64,000 nucleotides of DNA from an uncultured Dyadobacter sp. (GTDB lineage: Bacteria; Bacteroidota; Bacteroidia; Cytophagales; Spirosomataceae). The number at the start of each line of letters is the position of its first letter. Within the stretch, counting starts at the first letter, position 1. The stretch is taken from assembly GCF_946482605.1 (NCBI RefSeq), contig NZ_CAMLSE010000019.1, forward strand, positions 1 through 64,000, in the 5' to 3' direction. The notes below the pieces were generated by a model. It was not told the DNA's origin and did not search any database. It worked only from the letters and a program-made list of their open reading frames with translations. Below, one piece after another: positions 26,521 to 34,896 of the stretch. A program made the translations under genes and the position numbers.

Positions 26521-26550
26521 AAACAATAATGCCAATTATCTCTCCACAGA

Positions 26551-26988
26551 TTACACCAATCCGCGCTCTTTCAACACAGCCTGCTCGTCGCCTGTTATGT
26601 AGGCAAAAACTTTAAGCGCTCCATTCTGATTTTGCAGGAAATAGATTACGCTGAATTCAATTGAATCGGCATGGCCGTCTTTTTCGTAGAAAGACTCCCA
26701 GTATACTTCTACCATATAATGCAGCTCGTTCAGCTCGGTGATATCCAACTGCCTGATCTCCATCTTCGTGATCCCAATCGAGCGGTAGAAGTCGTAACCT
26801 TTTGGAACCGCTTCCAGAAACTCCTTATCATTTTTTCCGCCAGATATGCCTACCGGGCTTGCCTCTACAAAGAAGTCGGCAAAAGCCTGTGCCGTCTCCT
26901 CCGCGACTGCATTTCCGGCCAGCCCTTCGGCAAATCTCTTCTCGTAGTCGGAAAAGAATTGTTCTATCTGATCATTAATATCCGCCAT
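26551..26988 (-). CDS. NTF2-like protein of unknown function
   Basis: About 145 residues, cytosolic (no signal). The helix DQIEQFFSDYEKRFAEGL followed by TAQAFADFFVEASPVGISGG and later strands (MEIRQLDI, HYMVEVYWESFY, SIEFSVIYFLQ, ALKVFAYITG) fit an NTF2-like fold. No catalytic residues can be named. The ATG at 26988 (MADINDQ) is preferred over an in-frame ATG at 27033, because the helix begins there. It follows the DUF2911 gene after 60 bases on the same strand and may share its transcript. Confidence 0.7.
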   Translation of the reverse strand: MADINDQIEQFFSDYEKRFAEGLAGNAVAEETAQAFADFFVEASPVGISGGKNDKEFLEAVPKGYDFYRSIGITKMEIRQLDITELNELHYMVEVYWESFYEKDGHADSIEFSVIYFLQNQNGALKVFAYITGDEQAVLKERGLV

Positions 26989-27048
26989 GTTTGTCAATAC
27001 TTTGGTAAGGACATCAATGCGGGAAAGAACCATGCCATTGCCGCTTCC

Positions 27049-27603
27049 TTAGAATGTTACCGGCACCTCTACGACGGCTGTTTCCCAACCCAGGTACATT
27101 TTGGCCGCTTTGTCTGATGTTTTCTCAAACACGATCGAAAAGTTCTCGATCGGAGCATCTGCCTTTTTTATCGGCGCGGTAACCCGCAAAACATCACTAG
27201 CTTCCTTGTACTTGTAGGCACCCCAATAATCCAGGTCTGAACTGAGGATGATCGTCCATTCCTTTTCAGTCGGTATCGCGAACATGGAATACGTCCCGGC
27301 TTTTACTTTCTTACCTCCGAAAGTTGCATCCTGGTAGAACCTGATTTCCGTAGATTCGTCAGCGCCCAGCCGCCATACCTTGCCATACGGCTCCTTTTTA
27401 CCGAAAATCTCGCGGCCTTGCAGATACGGGCGGCTGTACGACACCTTCACCAATGCCTTTTCACCATCCTTGCGATCATGCGCAAAATGGTCGGGGAAAT
27501 AGGCTATGTCTCTGGGGCTTTTGTCCAGGCCGCGGAATTTTTGTGCATTTGCGCCGACTGCAATCACCATCATCAAAAGGGCCAGGAAAATGTTCTTTTT
27601 CAT
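27049..27603 (-). CDS. Exported DUF2911 protein
   Basis: A 184-residue protein with a signal peptide (MKKNIFLALLMMVIAVG, cleavage after ANAQ). The mature part is a DUF2911 domain, with the conserved core SYSRPYLQGREIFG, then YGKVWRLGADESTEIRF, then GTYSMFAIPTEKEWTIILS. The family is common in Bacteroidota and has no established function; it is expected in the periplasm. It is followed by the NTF2-like gene and then a strong terminator. Confidence 0.87.
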   Translation of the reverse strand: MKKNIFLALLMMVIAVGANAQKFRGLDKSPRDIAYFPDHFAHDRKDGEKALVKVSYSRPYLQGREIFGKKEPYGKVWRLGADESTEIRFYQDATFGGKKVKAGTYSMFAIPTEKEWTIILSSDLDYWGAYKYKEASDVLRVTAPIKKADAPIENFSIVFEKTSDKAAKMYLGWETAVVEVPVTF

Positions 27604-27676
27604 ATTGTGGTTTTTTGTTAAAGATTTGAATGATAATGATATGAAAATCTTTTCAGTTTGAGGGCTTTTGCCAAAC

Positions 27677-27935
27677 TCACTTTTTGTAATGATGCCTGCA
27701 TTTCAAGATCACGATGGCATCGGGTTCCACCGCATAGACCAGTCTGTGCTCGTCATAAATCCTTCGCGACCATAACCTGAAAGATCTCCTTTCAACGGTT
27801 CTGGTTTCCCGATTCCGTCAAAAGGAGATCTTCTGCAATCCTTTATCAATTCATTAACCCTTTCAGGATTTTCTTGTCCGTTTGCTGCCAATGAAGGTAA
27901 TCGTCCCAACCGTCATTGTGAAAGAGTAGCTTCAT
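27677..27935 (-). pseudogene. YoeB-family toxin gene broken by two single-base deletions
   Basis: YoeB is a ribosome-dependent mRNA endonuclease. Frame one gives MKLLFHNDGWDDYLHWQQTD and stops after 29 codons. Frame two carries ERVNELIKD-like and SPFDGIGKPEPLKGDLSG sequence, and frame three carries WSRRIYDEHRLVYAVEPDA and RHHYKK. Restoring one A near 27858-27863 and one T near 27770-27773 rebuilds an 86-residue protein, the size of YoeB (259+2 bases = 87 codons with stop), with the Glu, Arg and His active-site residues intact. The start overlaps the antitoxin stop by four bases. Either a disarmed toxin or two assembly errors in short homopolymers. Confidence 0.85.
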
Positions 27936-28135
27936 TCTTCAATCAGCGCTCTTTCCACGACATTTTTTTTTCCGTTTTCCAGGTCAGCGATTGCTCTCAG
28001 CAAACGTTCCCTGTTCACCTTGCTGCTGAGCAGATATTCAGTAGTGTCCTGCTTTTCGCTTTCAGCATTATTCGCCCGGTTACGTTTCCCAGCCATCGCC
28101 TGTTTCAGTTTGCTCCAATCGATCAGTAATCTCAT
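27932..28135 (-). CDS. Antitoxin with YefM-like C-terminus
   Basis: A 67-residue protein. The last 35 residues (EYLLSSKVNRERLLRAI, then ENGKKNVVERALIEE) look like the toxin-binding tail of YefM-type antitoxins. The first 37 residues (MRLLIDWSKLKQAMAGK...) do not show the Phd/YefM DNA-binding fold, so the protein is either a short variant or has lost that domain. It overlaps the YoeB-like pseudogene by four bases (ATGA) and has its own promoter. If the toxin is dead, it is a solitary antitoxin that could still neutralise related toxins. Confidence 0.65.
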   Translation of the reverse strand: MRLLIDWSKLKQAMAGKRNRANNAESEKQDTTEYLLSSKVNRERLLRAIADLENGKKNVVERALIEE

Positions 28136-28161
28136 AGTGTGTTTTGTTTAAGTTATTTACA

Positions 28162-28189
28162 CAAATATAAAAAATCAACTGGAAATCAA
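28162..28189 (-). promoter_or_regulatory. Promoter of the antitoxin/YoeB-like module
   Basis: On the minus strand TTG (28187-28189), 17 bases, TATATTTG (28162-28169). The ATG at 28135 follows after about 26 bases. The promoter overlaps nothing else and shows no clear YefM palindrome. Confidence 0.6.
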
Positions 28190-28194
28190 TCTGC

Positions 28195-29787
28195 TCAGGC
28201 AATCACCTTCCCCGCCAAAACCGGTCGCGGATCTTTCGTGTTTCCAATAATCGCAAGGCTTCTCTTAAATTCAACTTGGAGGTTATCACCTTCAAACCTG
28301 CACCGGACGGTTTCGTAATGCGCGGTTTCGATAAAGCGCCAGGTCATTTCGAATGTAGTATCGTCTATCCAGGCGCCATTTCCGGCAATTTTGGTCTTTT
28401 TCTCCCCTGGCACGGGAGTCAGTACCAGTTTGAGCGGCATTGTCGACAGGTCGGTGAGACCAATTTTCCAATTACCCAAACCATTGACCACCAGGTGCTC
28501 GCCTTTGTCGTCCGTGACGCGGAAGAGGCACCAGCCTTTGTCAAATTCGAAAGAAATCTTACTTATTTTCAGCTCATTATCTGCCAGTTTAAAACTCTTC
28601 CCATTCACTTTCGACGCCAGTTCCGAAGCAGGCTTCCCTGGCGTAAGCGGTAAGGCGAGCGAGCCAAGTTTTTTCTGCATCTGCGCTTGCAAGTCTTTAT
28701 CGGCGGGCACACCGGTTGCTTTTACAGTGGGAAGAATGTGATTCCAAACGTGATTCAGGATTGCCTGCATATCGCCCGTTTCGCTGGTTATAGCCACAAC
28801 CATATCTTCTTTCGGCATTACAATGCAATACTGCCCGAAAGCGCCGTCGCCACGATAAGCACCGTTCCGGCAGCGCCAGAACTGGTAGCAATAACCTTGC
28901 TGCCAATCGTCGTCTTCCGGTTTCCGATTGCTGCCTTTCGACATAATGTGCGAGCGCGTCGCTTCTTCCACCCATGCAGCCGGCAATATCCGTTTGCCGT
29001 TATATTCTCCTTTTTGCAAATACAACTGGCCAAATTTTGCAATATCCTCTGTCTTAACCCGCAATCCCCAGCCACCGGTATTAATGCCTTTCGGATCTAC
29101 TTCCCAGTCCACATCGTCAATCGCCAATGGCTGAAACAGGCGTGGTTTCAGGTATTCCAGCAGCGTTTGGCCTGTCAGCTTTTGAATAATTGCCGACAAC
29201 ATATAAGTCGCGCCGCTGTTGTATACGAAAAAAGTACCCGGCTCGTGCTTCACCGGCTGTGCCAGAAAAGATTTCACCCAGTTGTCGCTGCCCGACTCGC
29301 GCAGTTTACCGGTGGTGTCCTTGTCGTGGCCAGTCGACATGCTAAGCAGGTCGCGCACGCGCATGGCCGCAAGGTTGGCACTGATGGTCGCAGGTTTATC
29401 TTCCGGAAAGAAAGAAATGACTTTATCATCCACTTTGAGCTTTCCTTCGGACACAGCCAGGCCAATTGCCGTCGAGGTAAAACTTTTGCTGAGCGAATAC
29501 AATGTGTGTTTCAGATCGGGCGCGTAAGGTGCCCACCAACCTTCGGCAACGACTTTCCCCTGCCTTAGAATCATGAGACTATGCAGGTTCAGGCGGTCAG
29601 TTTCCACCGCATTGGCAAAATCCAGGATACCTTTGGCCGACATTCCCTGCGACTCAGGCGAGCTGCGGGGCAATTGCCCGTAACTAATGGATGAAGCCCA
29701 GGCTGAGGCCGGAATGGCACTGATTACGCCTAATTGCAAAACGCCTGTCCCAAGCTGTCGAAGAAATTCCCTGCGGTTGTATGACAT
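28195..29787 (-). CDS. Class C beta-lactamase-fold serine hydrolase, exported
   Basis: A 530-residue protein. The start at MSYNRREFLRQLGTG gives a Tat-like signal (RREFL followed by a hydrophobic stretch), so the ATG at 29787 is preferred over upstream extension to 29895. The hydrolase domain (about residues 40-370) has SxxK in YSLSKSFTS and the YxN-type tyrosine in VYNSGATYML. The C-terminal 150 residues form a beta-rich domain (after PLTPGKPASELASKV). Such proteins are esterases, D-aminopeptidases or peptidoglycan enzymes; beta-lactam hydrolysis is not implied. Probably periplasmic. Confidence 0.87.
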   Translation of the reverse strand: MSYNRREFLRQLGTGVLQLGVISAIPASAWASSISYGQLPRSSPESQGMSAKGILDFANAVETDRLNLHSLMILRQGKVVAEGWWAPYAPDLKHTLYSLSKSFTSTAIGLAVSEGKLKVDDKVISFFPEDKPATISANLAAMRVRDLLSMSTGHDKDTTGKLRESGSDNWVKSFLAQPVKHEPGTFFVYNSGATYMLSAIIQKLTGQTLLEYLKPRLFQPLAIDDVDWEVDPKGINTGGWGLRVKTEDIAKFGQLYLQKGEYNGKRILPAAWVEEATRSHIMSKGSNRKPEDDDWQQGYCYQFWRCRNGAYRGDGAFGQYCIVMPKEDMVVAITSETGDMQAILNHVWNHILPTVKATGVPADKDLQAQMQKKLGSLALPLTPGKPASELASKVNGKSFKLADNELKISKISFEFDKGWCLFRVTDDKGEHLVVNGLGNWKIGLTDLSTMPLKLVLTPVPGEKKTKIAGNGAWIDDTTFEMTWRFIETAHYETVRCRFEGDNLQVEFKRSLAIIGNTKDPRPVLAGKVIA

Positions 29788-29862
29788 GATCAATATGAAT
29801 GGCTGATGATTGAAAGTTTCGTGCAAGCGGTTCCTGACTGGCGGCTTTTGAACAGGTAGTCC

Positions 29863-29870
29863 TATCTTTG
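29863..29870 (+). promoter_or_regulatory. -7 element upstream of the DEAD-box helicase gene
   Basis: TATCTTTG matches TAnnTTTG and lies 23 bases before the ATG at 29894. No TTG was found 17-23 bases upstream, so the -33 part is weak. Confidence 0.45.
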
Positions 29871-29893
29871 CATGATCATTAAACATTGACCGC

Positions 29894-31051
29894 ATGCCGG
29901 AGAACGCAACTTCCTTTCAATCGCTTGGTTTGTCTGAGCCATTACTAAAAACCATTGCTGAACAGAATTATACTCAACCTTACCCCATTCAGCAGGCGGC
30001 GGTTCCGGCGATTTTGAAAGGAAATGATGTGCTGGGCATTGCAAAAACCGGATCCGGAAAAACGGCAGGCTTTGTACTGCCTATATTGGAGCTATTTCAA
30101 AAACAACCACCTGCAAAAAACCGGCATATAACAGCCCTTATTCTGGTCCCGACGCGCGAATTGGCGGTACAGATCGGCGTTGTTTTTCAGACATTTGGTG
30201 AGCGATTGCCGCGTAAAGTCAAAACATTGGCGGTATACGGCGGCGTATCGATCAACCCCCAGATGATCGCCCTGCAAAATGTCGAGATACTTGTGGCCAC
30301 TCCCGGGCGGCTGCTCGAACTGCTTTCTTACAAAGCACTCAGTCTGGCAGAAACCAGGATTTTGGTGCTTGACGAAGCGGATAAAATGCTCAACATGGGT
30401 TTCGCGGACGAAATGCGGGACATCTTCTTCCTGCTTCCCAAAAAGCGGCAGAGCATCCTGTTTTCAGCAACTTTGGGTGATGAAATCGACAAGATCAATA
30501 AAGACCAGCTCAGGGACCCATTGAGGATCGAAATCGCCGAGGAAGAACAGAACCTCGATCTGATCAGACAAACAGCTTACTACGTCGATCCCGACCGGAA
30601 GGGTCCGTTACTGCGCTATCTCATCAAAACCATGGAAATGCGGCAGGTCCTGGTGTTTGTGTCGGCAACCAGAACCGCCGATAACCTGGTAGAAAAGCTG
30701 AAAAAGAATGGCATAGACGCCATGGCAATGCACAGTAAAAAAAGCCAGGGCGCGCGCACCGAGGCTTTGAATAAATTTAAATCCGGAAGGCTGAATGTGC
30801 TGGTTGCTACCGACCTGGCCTCACGTGGGATCGACATCCAGTTTTTACCTTATGTCATCAACTTCGAACTGCCCAGATCTCCGAAAGACTATGTGCACCG
30901 GATCGGGCGCACGGGCCGCGCGGAAAATCCGGGAGAAGCATTGTCCCTGATATGCCCCGAAGACGTCCACCATTTCAAAATCATCCAAAAAAAGATGGGT
31001 AAGCGTGTTGAAATGATGGAGTCTTATGACATAGAGCTGAAAGGTTACTAA
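29894..31051 (+). CDS. DEAD-box ATP-dependent RNA helicase (RhlE-like)
   Basis: A 385-residue minimal DEAD-box helicase with all motifs: Q motif (YTQPYPIQQAAVPAIL), AKTGSGKT (Walker A), PTREL, TPGRL, DEAD, SAT, then the second RecA domain with LVFVSATRTADNL, VATDLASRGID and HRIGRTGR. There is almost no C-terminal extension, so it resembles RhlE without its basic tail. Such helicases unwind RNA during ribosome assembly, cold adaptation or mRNA decay. It converges on the sialidase-like gene with only three bases between the ends. Confidence 0.93.
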   Translation: MPENATSFQSLGLSEPLLKTIAEQNYTQPYPIQQAAVPAILKGNDVLGIAKTGSGKTAGFVLPILELFQKQPPAKNRHITALILVPTRELAVQIGVVFQTFGERLPRKVKTLAVYGGVSINPQMIALQNVEILVATPGRLLELLSYKALSLAETRILVLDEADKMLNMGFADEMRDIFFLLPKKRQSILFSATLGDEIDKINKDQLRDPLRIEIAEEEQNLDLIRQTAYYVDPDRKGPLLRYLIKTMEMRQVLVFVSATRTADNLVEKLKKNGIDAMAMHSKKSQGARTEALNKFKSGRLNVLVATDLASRGIDIQFLPYVINFELPRSPKDYVHRIGRTGRAENPGEALSLICPEDVHHFKIIQKKMGKRVEMMESYDIELKGY

Positions 31052-31054
31052 GCG

Positions 31055-32170
31055 CTACTTTCCTTTTTTGGCAGCCAACTCGACGATATCTTTCTTACTT
31101 CCTTTCCAGAAAGCGATTTTCCTCCGGTTATAGGTATAGGTTACTGCAACGGAATCGCCCCAGCTGATCACGGCAGGATACGAATATTCGTCCTCCTTCT
31201 TGCCGGTGGCGATATCCAGTTTGTCGGTCCAGTTCTCGCCACCGTCATAGGACAGGATCAGAGAAAGCGGCGAACGTGATCCCCAGTTCTGATCGTCCGG
31301 ATTGTAGGCAAGCACCAATGTGCCGTCGGCCAGCTTAGCAAGGTCGATGCCGCTATTGGGGTTGGGCAAACTGGTTTTCCGGATCGTCGACCAGGTTTTG
31401 CCATTGTCTTTGGAATCGCTGCGTCCGATCACACCGCCCGTCGTGCGCACGAGCATATGCACCTGCCCTGGCTCAGATTCCCACAGCGTCGGTTGAATAG
31501 CCCCTTTTCCCTTAATTTCGGTTGTATCTATTTTGAAGTACGGACTTGCCGTCCATGTCTTGCCTTTGTCGGTAGTTCTGTCTACAAAAACCTCCCAGCG
31601 ATTCACTTCGTTCGAAGCTCCGGCAAGCCAATCTCCGTTCGACAATTCGATCAGTTTGTCCTTCACCGGACCGCGCCCGCCCTTGTCACCTTTCACGAGT
31701 TCGTACGCTTCGGACCAGGTGTCCCCATTATCCGACGACGTTTTCACCCAGGTTTCCCATTGCGCTATTTCCTTGCCCACCTTGAAATACAAGATCACTT
31801 TTCCATCGGCAGTTTTTTGCAAAACCGGGTTCCAATGTGCGTCTTCCCTGATTTTCGCCACTTCTTTAGGCTCACTCCAATGCCCCGGCTGGCCCTTTGA
31901 AAGCCAGATACCCACATCGGGATTCTTTTCTTCGGTTCCTCCAAACCAGGCAATCAGAAACTGTCCGTCGTCGAGGCGTACCAAAGTGGATGCGTGACAT
32001 TGCGGAAATGGCCTTTGATCGCCAAAAACAAACTCTTTGTCGCTGCCCAGCGAATCTCGCTCTCCCCCCTCTGCTTTTTCGCTTGTTTTGGAACCGCAGG
32101 AAGTCATGACGATGGAACCTAGCAGCAATGTAGCCGCCAGCCAAACAGATTGCTTTTTGGATTGTAGCAT
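31055..32170 (-). CDS. Sialidase-like BNR/Asp-box repeat lipoprotein
   Basis: A 371-residue protein with a lipoprotein signal (lipobox MTSCGS, about residue 25) and a six-bladed propeller. At least four Asp boxes are visible: SSDNGDTW, TTDKGKTW, SKDNGKTW and SYDGGENW. The opening FPQCHASTLVRLDDGQ and AWFGGTEEKNPDVGIWLS is typical of the Bacteroidota family annotated as exo-alpha-sialidase. No NanA/NanE-type sialic-acid genes adjoin it, so true sialidase activity is doubtful; it may act on another acidic sugar. Anchored in a membrane, facing the periplasm or outside. Confidence 0.8.
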   Translation of the reverse strand: MLQSKKQSVWLAATLLLGSIVMTSCGSKTSEKAEGGERDSLGSDKEFVFGDQRPFPQCHASTLVRLDDGQFLIAWFGGTEEKNPDVGIWLSKGQPGHWSEPKEVAKIREDAHWNPVLQKTADGKVILYFKVGKEIAQWETWVKTSSDNGDTWSEAYELVKGDKGGRGPVKDKLIELSNGDWLAGASNEVNRWEVFVDRTTDKGKTWTASPYFKIDTTEIKGKGAIQPTLWESEPGQVHMLVRTTGGVIGRSDSKDNGKTWSTIRKTSLPNPNSGIDLAKLADGTLVLAYNPDDQNWGSRSPLSLILSYDGGENWTDKLDIATGKKEDEYSYPAVISWGDSVAVTYTYNRRKIAFWKGSKKDIVELAAKKGK

Positions 32171-32230
32171 GGATAAAAAAATAGGTTGAATGTTTTTGCA
32201 GAAATACCCCTGCGAATTGAAAAGAGACTA

Positions 32231-33238
32231 TTATTTCAGCAACTTCTTCAATTCATTCATCACCGCAGCCGGTGCATGCTCTTCGTATAGAATGCTGTAA
32301 ACCGCGGCGGTAATGGGCAAATTAACGTGATAAGACTTATTGAGTTCGCAAATACTCCTGGTGGCATAATAACCTTCGGCGATCATCTTCATCTCTAGCT
32401 GTGCCGCCTTGACGCTGTAACCCCGGCCGACCATATTCCCGAATAACCGGTTGCGGCTGAACTGTGAGTAGGCCGTCACCAGCAAATCCCCGAGATATGC
32501 CGATGAGCTCAGGTTTCTTTCACGCGGATCCAGCGCAGTTACCAAATTCCCGATTTCCTGCATGGCATTAGACACCAGCACCGCCTGAAAGTTATCGCCA
32601 TAGCCCAGTCCATGTGTGATCCCGCACGCCAGCGCGATGATATTTTTCATCACCGCGGCATATTCAACGCCGTAAAGGTCTTCCAGCGGATTGGCGGTCA
32701 CATAACGGCAGGTCATGAGCTTCGCAAAATCTTCTGCGGCCGGACATTCCGTTGACGCAATAGACAAATAGGACTGCTTTTCCAGGGCAACTTCTTCCGC
32801 GTGGCAAGGCCCTGCTATCACACAGGTGTCTTTCAATGCAACGCCGAATGCGTCGGCCACCCAGTCGGTTACCAGGATGTTCTTATCCGGAACCATGCCT
32901 TTGATTGCCGAAACGATGCGCTTCCCCTGTAAATGCTTTGCTGAAAGGTGTTGTAACGACTCTTGTATGAATGCAGCCGGTACCGCCAGAATAACGTAAT
33001 CGGCTCCCTTCACGGCGTCGGTCGTTTTCTCGAAGACTTTTACCTTTTTCGGTGAAAGAACGACGTCACTGAGGTAGCTGGGATTGTGGTTAAATTTCCG
33101 GATATGATCTATATCCTTCTGGTTTCGGAGCCACCAACGGATCTGTACGTGGTTTTGTTCGCAAAGGATTTTGATCAATGCGGTCGCCCAACTGCCTCCT
33201 CCGATTACCGCGATTTTGGTATGATTTAAAAAACTCAT
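32231..33238 (-). CDS. gpsA: NAD(P)H-dependent glycerol-3-phosphate dehydrogenase (GpsA)
   Basis: A 335-residue cytosolic enzyme that reduces dihydroxyacetone phosphate to sn-glycerol-3-phosphate for phospholipid synthesis. The N-terminal Rossmann domain has IAVIGGGSWATALIKI (residues 8-23) and ILAVPAAFIQESL. The C-terminal helical domain has the catalytic lysine in LYGVEYAAVMKNIIALACG and the substrate-binding DLLVTAYSQFSRNRLFG. The ATG at 33238 fits the family start; an upstream extension to 33295 only adds an unrelated stretch. Normal length and motifs; probably essential. Confidence 0.93.
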   Translation of the reverse strand: MSFLNHTKIAVIGGGSWATALIKILCEQNHVQIRWWLRNQKDIDHIRKFNHNPSYLSDVVLSPKKVKVFEKTTDAVKGADYVILAVPAAFIQESLQHLSAKHLQGKRIVSAIKGMVPDKNILVTDWVADAFGVALKDTCVIAGPCHAEEVALEKQSYLSIASTECPAAEDFAKLMTCRYVTANPLEDLYGVEYAAVMKNIIALACGITHGLGYGDNFQAVLVSNAMQEIGNLVTALDPRERNLSSSAYLGDLLVTAYSQFSRNRLFGNMVGRGYSVKAAQLEMKMIAEGYYATRSICELNKSYHVNLPITAAVYSILYEEHAPAAVMNELKKLLK

Positions 33239-33341
33239 CCGGGAAAAACTTTTATATGCTGCGGGCTCCCTCCAATGTACCGGATTAGCCCGCAAACGTC
33301 AGAATCTGCCGGAAATATGGGACCAAAAAATCGGAAAATAA

Positions 33342-33372
33342 AAAATCCTTGCAGCAAAGCCGCAAGGATTTT
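33342..33372 (-). terminator. Terminator of the TolC-HlyD unit
   Basis: AAAATCCTTGC (33342-33352) pairs with GCAAGGATTTT (33362-33372), 11 perfect pairs with a nine-base loop. On the minus strand it is followed by a T-rich run. It ends the efflux operon before gpsA. Confidence 0.8.
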
Positions 33373-33419
33373 CCTTTTTAACCTAAACTAAATCGAACTT
33401 ATTACTTTTTTACAACGCA

Positions 33420-34850
33420 TCAGTTCGGGTTTTCATTTGATTTTTTACCATCTTTTTTCACTTCTTCTTTCTTTTTTTCGACGAGGTCACCGTTGTTCAG
33501 GTTTTTGGACACCGCAATGTATGGCCCCGAGATAATTCTGTCACCCGGTTTCAGGCCGGAGAGTATTTCTATATTCTCGATATCGCTGATCCCGGTCTTC
33601 ACTTCTTTCATCACAGCCTTCCCGTTCACGTCGGTAAAGACCACTTCTTTGATCACTTCCTGCTTCTTAGGTTTCTTGTCGTCCTCATCCGTCGACTGAC
33701 CGTTATCTGTTCCCGGCCCCGAGCCCGGAATAGGCTGCGGCGTGTTGCCGCGCGTGGTCACAGCGGCAATGGGCACCGAAACTACCCCGTTTTTCCTGTC
33801 GGTAATGATCTCTACCGACGCTGTCATGCCGGGCTTGAATGGATAGGCTTTTCTGGACCGCGTAGTCATCAGGTCTTTGAAAGAGTCGTTCAGTATTTTC
33901 ACTTTCACCTCAAATTCCGTCACAGCATCGGCGGAGGCACTGGAAGCGGCTGTGGAAGATGAAGAAAGTGATGCAAGGCCCGCAGCCGTATTAGCGATTT
34001 CCTTCACAACACCCTTGAATTTCCTGCCCGTAGAGTTATATGCATCTACATCGATTTCTGCGGTATCCCCTAGTGAAACACGGACAATGTCGTTTTCATT
34101 GACATTCACCCGCACCTCCATATTGGCCAGGTTCGCGATCCGCATCATCTCCGTTCCAGCCATCTGGGAGGTACCCACTACGCGTTCACCGGCTTCTACA
34201 TTCAGCAATGATACGATCCCGCTTACCGGCGCAAAAATGCTCGTCTTCCGAACGTTTTCAGCCGCATCCCGTAAGCCGGCTTCCGCGCTCTTGATATTGA
34301 ACAATGCCGCAGCGACATTGGCTTTGGCGGACTCTACATCCTGCTGGGCTACCCCAAAAGTGGAAGAAAACTGTTCAAAATCGGCGGCAGAAATGACCTT
34401 GTCCGAATAGAGTTTTTTGTTCCTTTCAAAATTGGCCTTTGCCTGAATCAGGCGGGCTTCCGACTGTGCAACCATCGCCTTGGTCTGCTCGTAATTCGCC
34501 TTACTGGAATTGACGGCGGCCTGCGCCCGGGCCATCTGCGATTCATAGTTATCGGGGCGGATCTTAAGGAGCAACTGCCCTTTGACGACCGAATCACCCT
34601 CCGCCACGTTCAATGCGATGATCTCTCCGGAAACATCGGGGCTGAGCTTTACTTCCACCTCTGGTTGTATTTTGCCCGAAGCACTGACCCGCTCGATAAT
34701 ATCCGACTTTTTTACAACCGTGTATTCCACTTCCGTTGCCTTAGGCTTACCAATATAACCAGCCTGCTTGGCCCCGAATAAACCACCGATGAGTAGCACT
34801 ACAACGCCTGCTGTTATCCACCAGATCCGTGTCGAAGATTTACGTGCCAT
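33420..34850 (-). CDS. HlyD/MacA-type periplasmic adaptor of an efflux pump
   Basis: A 476-residue membrane-fusion protein. One N-terminal membrane segment (WWITAGVVVLLIGGLFG) anchors it in the inner membrane. Then follow the barrel-sandwich hybrid (ASGKIQPEVEVKLSPDVSGEI, and later APVSGIVSLLNVEAGERV), a long coiled-coil hairpin between about residues 100 and 195 (rich in Ala/Gln/Lys), and beta-barrel and membrane-proximal domains. The C-terminus is a lysine-rich polar tail. It bridges TolC and an inner-membrane pump. Only the TolC gene adjoins it, 46 bases upstream; MacB-type permease genes are missing from the window. Confidence 0.9.
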   Translation of the reverse strand: MARKSSTRIWWITAGVVVLLIGGLFGAKQAGYIGKPKATEVEYTVVKKSDIIERVSASGKIQPEVEVKLSPDVSGEIIALNVAEGDSVVKGQLLLKIRPDNYESQMARAQAAVNSSKANYEQTKAMVAQSEARLIQAKANFERNKKLYSDKVISAADFEQFSSTFGVAQQDVESAKANVAAALFNIKSAEAGLRDAAENVRKTSIFAPVSGIVSLLNVEAGERVVGTSQMAGTEMMRIANLANMEVRVNVNENDIVRVSLGDTAEIDVDAYNSTGRKFKGVVKEIANTAAGLASLSSSSTAASSASADAVTEFEVKVKILNDSFKDLMTTRSRKAYPFKPGMTASVEIITDRKNGVVSVPIAAVTTRGNTPQPIPGSGPGTDNGQSTDEDDKKPKKQEVIKEVVFTDVNGKAVMKEVKTGISDIENIEILSGLKPGDRIISGPYIAVSKNLNNGDLVEKKKEEVKKDGKKSNENPN

Positions 34851-34896
34851 ATATTTTTGATTACGATTTGAGATTAGTTGCTGATATGATGGGGAT

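Noticed and set aside
27604..27676. Possible terminator after the YoeB-like pseudogene
   Set aside because: No stem longer than five pairs with a T tract could be found.
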